64,000 nt of DNA, taken from positions 3,550,001-3,614,000 of the forward strand of contig CANJKZ010000137.1 of NCBI GenBank assembly GCA_947471745.1, written 5' to 3'. The translations under genes and the position numbers were made by a program. This DNA comes from Closterium sp. Naga37s-1. Its lineage: Eukaryota; Streptophyta; Zygnematophyceae; Desmidiales; Closteriaceae. Shown here piece after piece: positions 1 through 10,400 of the stretch. The notes beneath the pieces were generated by a model. The model saw only the letters and a list, made by a program, of their open reading frames with translations. It was not told where the DNA came from and ran no database searches. How positions within the stretch are numbered: position 1 is the first letter of the stretch; every line of letters starts with the position of its first letter.

Positions 1-830
1 CTGTCCTGGCCCCTGAGTGAGCGTGGGGGAGCGGGTGGCATGAAGGCGGGCGAGGGCGTCTGCAGCGGAGCCGAGAGCCAGCGCCACGCCGGCAAAGCGC
101 GAGAGCATGCCTGCCACGGCCTCGCGGCTTATGAAGCTGTGATCCACTATCTGGGCAGGGGTAATGGGGGGGCGAGAAGGGGAAGGGGAGGGAGGGGGAA
201 AGCATGAGTGCCACAGCCAATGGCCCAGAGCCCCCAGCGCCTAACCCAGAGCCTGCCCCTGCCCTTCCCGTTGCCCTTCCCCCTGCCCCTGCCCCTGGGA
301 GGGCATGAGCAAGGGGGCGGCGTGCAGGCGGGCGAGAGCGTCGCTAGCGGAGCGGAGTGCGAGCGCCACGTCAGCAAAGCAGGAGAGCATGACTGCCACG
401 GCCTTGCAGCTTATGAAGCTGTGATCCACTATCTGGGAGGGGGGGAGAGAGGGCAAAAGGAAGGGATAGGGGAAAGCATGAGTGCCACAGCCAAGGGCCG
501 TGCCTCCGCCCCTGCCCTTGCCCCTGAGCGGGCCCCTGAGTGAGCGTGCGGGAGGGGGTGGCATGCAGGCGGGCGAGGGCATTGCTAGCGGCGGAGCCGA
601 GAGCCAGCGCCACATCGGCTAAACGGGAGAGCATGACTGCCACGGCCTCGCGGCTTATGAAGCTGTGACCCACTATCTGAGCGAGGGGGGGAAAGGGTGG
701 GGGAAGGGTGGGGGAAGGGGAAGGGGGAAGGGGAGGAGGGGGAGGGGCTGCATGTTGAGAGGGTTTTGGGGAGAACGACGCACAAGAGCATGAGGGGCAC
801 AGCCTTGCTTCCTATCTCAGATTCACATGC
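1..830 (-). repeat. Array of exon E10 copies (receiver beta1-alpha1)
   Basis: Three good copies of the exon opening IVDHSFISREAVAVMLSR start after AG at 150, 432 and 676. A worn fourth trace lies around 785-825. The copies read VDHS, VDHS and VGHS at the receiver acid pair. Each retains a CAG-type acceptor and runs about 120-135 bp before diverging into G/C-rich intron-like sequence. Which copy is spliced cannot be decided, because the rest of the exon lies beyond base 1. Confidence 0.75.
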
Positions 831-1438
831 AGCATCACATGCGTCAAGACTCAGATTCAGAGTCTAAACCACACACAACTTCACTCACACATCACCACGC
901 ATACACCCACCCACCATCACGTGCTTGCCCTTGACGCACAGGCGCAGCAGAATCTGGCGCCGTCTTGCTGCCGTGACGCTGGTGTCCCGCGCGCAGCACA
1001 ACACAACACAACACAACACAGCACAGCACAACACAACACAGCACAGCACAGCACAGCACAGCACAGCACAGCACAGCACAGCACAGCACAGCACAGCACA
1101 GCACAGCACAACACAACACACACCAGCACATCACAGAAACAGCATCACATCATAAGCCAACCACCCCACCCCACCCCACCCACCATCACGTGCTTGCCCT
1201 TGAGGCACAGGCGCAGCAGAATCTGGCGCCGCCTCGCTGCCGTGGCGCTGGTGTCCCGCGGGTTGAAGGAGAGCGCCTGGCGGGACGAGATGGGAAGGGA
1301 CGGAGGGAGGAAAGGAGATAGACTCACAGGTTGCAGGAGAGGGCTTAGGGTCGGCGAACAAGATGAGAAGGGATGGAGGCGAGTAGCAAAAGCAGTGCCA
1401 TGGTTCTCCCTCCTTGTCAACAGGACAGGGCATCAATG

Positions 1439-1480
<42 letters not shown>

Positions 1481-4400
1481 GACTTACCTCAAGCAGAGTG
1501 GTGGCCATATCAGCAGCCCTCAGCGGTTTCACCATGATGCCTGCAAACCCCAGCTTCTGTGCTTCCTCTCTCAGCGCCTCGTTGGAGTCCTGTGAGTGAG
1601 AGGGGAGGAGAGAGAGACGATGCGGGGTGAAAGAGGAGGAAAGGGTGAGGGGAAGGAGGCAGTGGGAGTGGTCGGAACGACGTTATGGGCAAACCATGAT
1701 GCCATGGTTCAAGCAGGGTGGTGGCCATATCAGCAGCCCTCAGCGGTTTCACCATGATGCCTGCAAAGCCCACCTTCTGCGCCTCCTCCCTCAGAGCCTT
1801 ATTGGAGTCCTGCAAGTGAGAGGGGAGGAGGGGGACCGGAGCATAGGGACAGGGGGGAGAGAGGGGAGACACGGAGGATGATGCCTGCAAAGCCCAGCTT
1901 CTGTGCTTCCTCTCTCAGCGCCTCGTTGGAGTCCTGTGAGTGAGAGGGGAGGAGGGGGAGAAGGTAAGGGGTTGTTTTGGTGAGCAGGGAAGAGAGGAAG
2001 GAAGCAGTGGGTGGGAGTGTTCGCAGCAACCACCCTCAGCGGTTTCACCATGATGCCTGCAAACCCCAGCTTCTGCGCTTCCGCCCTCAGCGCCTCGTTG
2101 GAGTCCTGCGAGTGAGTGGCGACACGGGGGACGGATAGGCGTGAGCAAAAGGACAGGGGAAGAGTGAGGGAGAGGGGAAGGAAGCAGTGGGAAATTGTCG
2201 CAGCAACCACCCTCCGTGGTTTCACACCATGATGCCTTCCCTTCTTCCTCGCTCAGCTTCTGCACCTCCTCCCTCAGAGCCTCGTTGGAATCCTGTGAGT
2301 GAGGGGGGAGAGGGGGAGAGACTGGGACGACGGCGGGGAAGGGAGAGAGGGAACCGGTGGACACAGGATCAAAAGCTACAGGATCAAAAGCTACAGGATC
2401 AAAAGCTACAGGATCAAAAGCTACAGGATCAAAAGCTACAGGATCAAAAGCTACAGGATCAAAAGCTACAGGATCAAAAGCTACAGGATCAAAAGCTACA
2501 GGTTACCTCAGAACGAGCAAACCCTTCTCGCTCGCCCACAAGATTCGCAGTTAGTGGTTTGTTTCGTTTCTCGTTCTCGCATCAGCAACACCAGCTAGCG
2601 TTTCTCACCTTGGCCACGAGCACCAGCGGGGGCGGGTTGAATGAAGTGCTACCCCATCAGCCACTCTCCCACGCCCACCCCAGTGAAGCCACGGAGTGGC
2701 TGATTGATGGAGTTGAGTCCGTCGTCTCTGCTGCTAGACGGTGCAGTGCAGTGCAGGGTGCGTAGGTCGAGTCAACAGCAAGCACTGGTTCTTTCTTACC
2801 TTGGCCACGAGCACCACAAGGGGAAGGTTGGAGTGCTGCTCCCACCCAAGGGAGGCGAGAGATTGCGTGATGGCGACAGGGTCAGTGGCGCGATGCTGTG
2901 AGGTGCAGGGTGAGTAGGGCGCTGGGTCTCACCTTTGCAACGAGCACCAGCAGCGGCAAGTTGGAGTGCTGCTCCCACCCAAGGGAGGCGAGAGATTGCG
3001 TGATGGCGACGGGGTCAGTGGCGCGATGCTGTGAGGTGCAGGGTGAGTAGGGCGCTGGGTCTCACCTTTGCAACGAGCACCAGCAGCGGCAATTTGGAGT
3101 GCTGCTCCCACCCAAGGGAGGCGAGAGATTGCGTGATGGCGACGGGGTCAGTGGCGCGATGCTGTGCCTCCAGGTCCCTCAGTTGCAGCACCATGCGGCC
3201 CAACGCCAGGCCTGTGGAGGGACCGTCACTGTCCAAATCGACCACCACCACATCCCACCGGCTCTTGCGCTGAGAGGTTACAGTCATGCCTGCGTGACGG
3301 GAGGGGAGCAGAGAGATGCCGTGAGCAGAGAAGCGCCGCACCATGCGGCCTAGAGCTAGCCCTGTGAAGGCGCCACCGCTGTCCAGGTCGACCACCACCA
3401 CATCCCACCGGCTCTTGCGGGAGGCTGCTCCTGCCATGCCTGGATGAAGGGAGGGGAGCAGGGGGGGGGGGGGGCCAGGGAGGAGACGCATTGAGAGGCG
3501 AAACGAGCAATGCATTTCCCCAGTGTCAAGATAAGGGCGGGTAGATAGCTGCAAGCTCTGATCGCCGGCTAGTAAGCAAGCAATGCATCTCCCTCCTGCC
3601 CTTCAAGGTCTCTCAGCTGCAGCACCATGCGGCCCAATGCCAGCCCTGTGCAAGGGCCATCGCTGTCCAAATCGACCACCACCACATCCCACCGGCTCTT
3701 GCGGGAGGCTGCTCCTGCCATGCCTGGGGGGTGGTGGTGAGGGGAGCATAAGAGCGGAGGGAGAGGAGGGAAGCAGTTGGCAGATAAGCGCAGCACCACG
3801 CGGCCCAACGCCAGGCCTGTGGAGGGACCGTCACTGTCCAAATCGACCACCACCACATCCCACCGGCTCTTGCGCTGAGAGGTTACAGTCATGCCTCTGT
3901 GTGTGTGTGTGCAGCATAATGTGTGAGAAGAGGAGGAGTGGAGGAGGGGAAGAACAAGGGGAGGTGCAGTAAGGAGAGGAGTGAATCCCCCTGTGACTCC
4001 AGGTCCCTCAGTTGCAGCACCATGCGGCCTAGAGCTAGGCCTGTGGAAGGGGCCATCGCTGTCCAAATCGACCACCACCACATCCCACCGGCTCTTGCGT
4101 TGAGAGGTTACAGCCATGGCTAGGGGCGGAGGGCGATGAGGGGAGCATAGAGGCGGAGGGCGATGAGGGGAGCATAGAGGCGGAGGGCGATGAGGGGAGC
4201 ATAGAGGCGGAGGGCGATGAGGGGAGCATAGAGGCGGAGGGCGATGAGGGGAGCATAGAGGCGGAGGGCGATGAGGGGAGCATAGAGGCGGAGGGCGATG
4301 AGGGGAGCATAGAGGCGGAGGGAACGGAGGGATGCAGTTAGCAGAGACACACAGCGCCATGCGACCCGTTGCCCAACGCCAGGCCTGTGGTGGGACCATC

Positions 4401-7400
4401 AATGTCCGTGTCCTCCACCACCACATCTTTGAACTAGTGTTTTCAAGTAGTGTTTTGAAGTAGTGATGGCCATGTTTTGAGTCGACTCCAAACTCGACTC
4501 ATTACACAGGGACCATCACTTTCCATGTCCTCCACCGCCACATATTTGAAGTGGTGTTTTGAAGTGGTGTTTTGAAGTAGTGTTTTGAAGTAGTGTTTTG
4601 AAGTGGTGTTTTGAAGTGGTGTTTTGAAGTGGTGTTTTGAAGTGGTGTTTTGAAGTGGTGTTTTGAAGTGGTGTTTTGAAGTGGTGTTTTGAAGTGGTGT
4701 TTTGAAGTGGTGTTTTGAAGTGGTGTTTTGAAGTGGTGTTTTGAAGTGGTGTTTTGAAGTGGTGTTTTGAAGTGGTGTTTTGAAGTGGTGTTTTGAAGTG
4801 GTGTTTTGAAGTAGTGTTTTGAAGTAGTGTTTTGAAGTAGTGTTTTGAAGTGGTGTTTTGAAGTAGTGTTTTGAAGTAGAGTTTTGAAGTAGAGTTTTAA
4901 AGTAGTGTTTTGAAGTAGTGTTTTGAAGTAGTGTTTTGAAGTAGTGTTTTGAAGTAGTGTTTTGAAGTGGTGTTTTAAAGTTGTGTTTTGAAGAAGTGTT
5001 TTGAAGTCGTGTTTTGAAGTAGTGTTTTGAAGTAGAGTTTTAAAGTAGTGTTTTGAAGTAGTGTTTTGAAGTAGTGATGGCCATCACGTCTTCAAACACA
5101 TGGCCATCACTTTCCATGTCCTCCACCACCACATCCCACCGGCTCTGGTGGGGTCATCCCACCGGCTCTTGCGGGGGGCTGCCATGCCTGAGTGCAGGGA
5201 GGGGAGCGGAGAACTGCAGCTGGCAAGAGATGCACAGCCATGCCTGGGGGATGGGGGGGAAAGGAAGGCACAGCAAGTAACAGGCAGGCGCACAGGCTGT
5301 GTGTGGCACTCAACCAACGTGCTGTTCTGTGCGGCAGAAGCAACACCAGCAGCACCAGCAACACCAGCAACAGGGCAGCAGCAGAGAGACTTCCAGTCAA
5401 AGAACATGCCACACCACACCGCACACCACACACCGCACCGTGCTGCACCAGTTTAAGGCTTCCACAACACAACGCACCGCACTGCACCGCACCACACTCA
5501 CCAGTACCAGCAGCTGGGGCAGCAGGAGAGGTGACGTCGTGTCTGAGAGCCAAGGCAGCAGCAGAGACGCTGTCTGACAGATCCACCTTGAGGCCCAGAC
5601 GAGCCATGCACGTGGCCAGGACCTGGTGGTGCGGAGGAAGCAGGGGTATAAGGAATTAGCTTGCTGTCAGCCAGTGCAGCAGCAGAGACGCTGTCTGGGA
5701 GATCCACCTTTAGACCCAGACGAGCCATGCACGTGGCCAGGATCTGGCAGTGTGGGAATTGGGGGGGGAGGAGGGAGGGGAAAGGGGGGAAGCAGGCTAG
5801 GGGTGTATGAGTGCTGAGCGCCAGGGCAGCAGCAGGGACGCTGTCTGACGGATCCACCTTCAGGCCTAGACGAGCCATGCACGTGGCCAGGACCTGGTGG
5901 GGGGAAGGGGGAAGGGGAAGGGAAGGAGAAGGGGGAGGGAGAAGAGTGGAAGTGGGGTTGAAAAGGGATGACTTCTGAACAACAGGGCAGCAGCGGAGAG
6001 ACTGTGAGAGATCCCCGGTTAGACCAGGCGAGCCATGCACGTGGCAATCACCAGGCGAGCCATGCACGTGGCAATCACCAGGCGAGCCATGCACGTGGCA
6101 ATCACCAGGCGAGCCATGCACGTGGCAATCACCAGGCGAGCCATGCACGTGGCAATCACCAGGCGAGCCATGCACGTGGCAATCACCAGGCAAGCCATGC
6201 ACGTGGCAATCACCAGGCGAGCCATGCACGTGGCAATCACCAGGCGAGCCATGCACGTGGCAATCACCAGGCGTGGTGAGGTGCTTAAGGGGGGGAGGTG
6301 GCAGGAGTGTAAGGGATGAGCTCGCTGTCCGGCAGGAGTGTAAGGGATGAGCTTGCTGTCTGGCAGGAGTGTAAGGGATGAGCTTGCTGTCTGGCAGGAG
6401 TGTAAGGGATGAGCTTGCTGTCTGGCAGGAGTGTAAGGGATGAGCTTGCTGTCTGGCAGGAGTGTAAGGGATGAGCTTGCTGTCTGGCAGGAGTGTAAGG
6501 GATGAGCTTGCTGTCTGGCAGGAGTGTAAGGGATGAGCTTGCTGTCTGGCAGGAGTGTAAGGGATGAGCTTGCTGTCTGGCAGGAGTGTAAGGGATGAGC
6601 TTGCTGTCTGGCAGGAGTGTAAGGGATAAGCTTGCTGTCTGGCAGGAGTGTAAGGGGTGAGCTTGCTGTCTGGCAGCGAGATAGGCGTGGCACCCACCCA
6701 CTTGCTGTCTCACGGATCGACCATCAACACCCAGGCAGCTTTTTAGTCGACTCAAAAGTCACCTGGCAGCGCAATAGGCGTGGCACCCACCCACCTGTTG
6801 CCTCACGGATCGACCACCAACACCCAGGCAAAGCAGCCCTCTCCGCTTGCCCCCCATCGCCAGGCCCTCCGCCTGCTGCTGTTTCCATTCCACTCCCTCC
6901 AACCCACTATAAGCAGATGGCGGGATATTATTAAAGAGAACCCAGCCAGGCACCGCAGCCCCCTCAGCTTTCCCCTCGGAGCCAGGCTCTCTCCACCTGC
7001 TGCTTTCATCCACCCCATTCCGCTCCCTTCACTTCCCACCACACCAATACAGCCGGAACGTACCTGCTGCCTCACGGGTCGACCGTCCCCTGCCAGGCAT
7101 CTCAGCCCCCTCTGCTTGCCCCTCAAAGCCAGGCTCTCCGCCTGCTGCTGTTTCCCATCCCATTCCACTCTAAACATAGTGAAGTAAAAGGATTATGCAG
7201 AACCCACCTGCTGCCTCACGGGTCGACCGTCCACTGCAAGGCATCTCAATCCCCTCAGCTTGCCTCTCAGCGCAAGGCTCTCTGCCTGCTGCTCGTCCGG
7301 GATTGGCCCGAAGCCCGCGTGGAAGACACGTGGCAGCGCGCTAGAGGCCGGGCCGGTGGGCGGCTGGGCGAGCGAGATGTCGAAAGTGAATGTTGAGCCG

Positions 7401-10400
7401 ATTCCGGGGCGGCTGTAGACGAGCAGTTGGCCGTGCATGGCCTGCACTAGACTGGTGGGGGGGGAGGGAGGGGGGGGAGGCATGGGAGAGAACGTTGGGT
7501 GGCTGGGCGAGTGAGAGATCATAAACGGAGCCGATTCCGGGGCAAGGAGGGGGTTACAACGAGCAAGAGGCGGAAGGTGAATGTTGAGCCGATGCCAGGG
7601 CGGCTGTAGACGAGCAGCTGACCATGCATGGCTTGCACAAGACTGCGAGAGTGGGGGCGGGTGCAGGATAGGGGTAGGGGAGGGGAAAGGAGGGGGTTAC
7701 AACGAGCAAGAGGCGGAAGGTGAATGTTGAGCCGATGCCAGGGCGGCTGTAGACGAGCAGTTGGCCGTGCATGGCCTGCACCAGACTGGAAGAGAAGGGG
7801 AATATGGAAAAAGGGAATGGCACAGGGGGCGAGAGGGGAGAGTGGGTGGCTGAGCAAGCGAGAGATCAAAAGTGAAGGTTGAGCCGATTCTGGGGCGGCT
7901 GTAGACGACCAGTTGGCCGTGCATGGCTTGCACCAGACTGGATAAGGAAGGGGAGGAGGGAGGGGGGGGGGGGGGAAAGGAGAGAGAAGGGAGGGGAGAG
8001 GGGGGAGAGAAAGGAGCGAGAAGGGGGGGAGAGAAAGGAGCAAGAAGGGGGGGGAGAGAAAGGAGCGAGAAGGGGGGGGAGGGTGGGGGAATGGGGCGTA
8101 TAGATTTGACAGAGGGAGCAAATGAGAGATAACGTGAAAGGCGAAGCTGATTCCGGCGCGGGCAGCTGTAGATGAGCAAACGGCTGCCTCTCGCCCACCA
8201 CTCCCCACCACTCCCCACCCCTCCCCAGGACCTCCCCACCGTTCTTTTGAGGCGTCTTAATGAGAGCAATCACACACACATGCGAAGGAGGGAACCCGCA
8301 TACTTTTGAGAAACATTCAGCAGCAGCGGCACAGCGCCAAAGCGCTGCTGCTGCAGCGGGAGGGAGAGCGGTTGGTATTTGAGAGCTCTCGAAAAACAAC
8401 AGGCTTACTTCTGAGCGACGTTCAGCAGCAGAGGGACGGCGGCGAAGCGCTGCTGCAGCGGCAGGGAGAGCGGTTGAAAGGGCTTTTCGAGAGCGTCAAA
8501 CACAGCGTCTAGCAGCCCCACCCCCGTGTCCTCCAACGTACACATCAGCCTCACACCCCCTCGCACACCACCACTCCCCACCGCTCCCGACCCCCCTCCC
8601 CCTCCTCCCCCTCCTCCCCTTCCACCTCCTCCGCACCCTCCGCCCCTCTCCCCTCCCCCACCAACCCCCCCTCCGCCCGCCCTCCCCCCATCCCCACCAC
8701 CCCCCTGCTGCTGCTGCGGCCCCATGAGGCGCCGGAATCGAGCCTCCTGCTCGCGGATCATGCGGCAGATGCTCTCCCAGCTGTTGCTGCCGTCCGCTGC
8801 TGCCCTCCCACTCAGCGTCAGGCTCTCCCCCTTGGCTTGGCTTGCACGGCCTCGGGCGATGCGCTCAGCTTCCACTGCCTGCGCCTCCCTGCTGGGAGCT
8901 GGTGGAGGGTGGGGGAGGGCAATGGAGGGGGTGGGAGGGGAGGGGATAGGGGTGACAGCTCAGCGTGAGGTTCTCCCCCTACGCCTGGCTCGCCCGCCCT
9001 TGGGCGATACGCTCTGCTTCCACTGCCTGGGCCTCCCTGCTGGGGGCTGGGAGGGAGGTGGGCGAGGGAGGCGGGGAAATGGGAGGGTGGGGGAGGGAGC
9101 GGGAGCGCGAGGGGGGGAGGAGGGGGAGGGGGAGAGGGAGGAGGAGGGGGAGGGAGGGGCCCGCTCAGCGTGAGGCTCTCCCCCTTCGCCTGGTTCGCCT
9201 GCCCTTGGGTGATGCGCTCTGCTTCTACTGCCTGGGCTTCACAGCTGGGGATGGGGGAGGGGAGGCGAGGGAGAGGGGAAAGGGAGGGGAAGTTAGGGGA
9301 CCTGCCATGCCGTGCACCTCATCAGGTCATCATCAGGAGTCATGTGTCATGAGCACATGTGACATGGCACACCAGCGTATGTTTTTTGAGAATTCTCAAA
9401 TGGCATGGCACACGAGGTCAGGAGGCAAGAGAAGATGTGTGACATCTCATGTGAGCCTGCGCCTGGCTCGCCATGCGGTGAACACGAGAGGCACGCGCAG
9501 CGCAGCGCAGCGCTGCGCGAAAGAGTTGGGATCTGCCATGCGCCTCGTTTCATCATCATCCGAAGAGAGACAGGCGCAGCACCAGGAAAGAGCACAAGCG
9601 AGGAGGCACACACACGAGCGAGGAGGCACACACACGAGCGAGGAGGCACACACACGAGCGAGGAGGCACACACACGAGCGAGGAGGCACACACACGAGCG
9701 AGGAGGCACACACACGAGCGAGGAGGCACACACACGAGCGAGGAGGCACACACACGAGCGAGGAGGCACACACACGAGCGAGGAGGCACACACACGAGCG
9801 AGGAGGCACACACACGAGCGAGGAGGCACACACACGAGCGAGGAGGCACACACGAGCGAGGAGGCACACACACGAGCGAGGAGGCACACACACGAGCGAG
9901 GAGGCACACACACGAGCGAGGAGGCACACACACGAGCGAGGAGGCACACACACGAGCGAGGAGGCACACACACGAGCGCATGCTTGCAAGTTGCCACCAC
10001 CAGTTACCAATTACCCCACCTTCCATGTCGTCGGGCGAGTTGGGATCCGCCATGCGTCGCATCTCATCATCATCCGGCGCCAGGCGCACCACCAGGAACA
10101 CGTGCCCGCGGTCGGTGAGCCGCACCGCCACTGCCATTAGATTCGCGAGGATCTGATAAAGGGGGGGGGGAGGGGGATTGCGGTTGGTTTTGAGAGAGTG
10201 GAATGGGAAGAGTGAGAGGGCGATGGAGAGGGCCAGGTGCACCACCAGGAATACGTGGCCGCGGTCGGTTAGTCGCACCGCCACTGCCATGAGATTCGCG
10301 AGGATCTGATGGTGAGGGGAAAAGAGAGGAGAGTGAGGGATGGGGAGATTGAGAGGGCGAGGAGGGAGTGGAAGATGGAGAGGGATGGAGAGGAATGAAG

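Larger units (their letters stand above)
3330..5190 (-). repeat. Acceptor-side copies of exon E7 (pseudo-receiver Asp segment)
   Basis: About seven copies of the first part of E7 (RKSRWDVVVVDLDSDG and flanking intron) lie upstream of the true exon in transcription order: around 3330-3440, 3608-3735, 3788-3893, 3998-4115, 4345-4425, 4497-4540 and 5085-5190. The nearer copies keep the Asp segment and an acceptor; those beyond 4345 are fragments. Two minisatellites are nested among them. Confidence 0.8.

Noticed and set aside
885-1478. Long open frames through CACAG, AT and CA tracts as coding genes
   Set aside because: Open only because of simple repeats; no codon structure, and other frames across the same bases are equally open.
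6019-6697. Repeat-rich protein from the 27- and 31-bp arrays
   Set aside because: Frames end within the arrays and carry no start context or splice support; only the E6-derived frame in the 27-bp array is of interest.
9601-9978. CRISPR-like array
   Set aside because: Units are contiguous 20-bp copies without spacers; it is a minisatellite in a eukaryotic intron.
9347-10140. Large frames on both strands with repeated (R/T)HTHERGG or VCVPPRSC words
   Set aside because: Produced by the 20-bp minisatellite; period 20 gives all three frames in turn.
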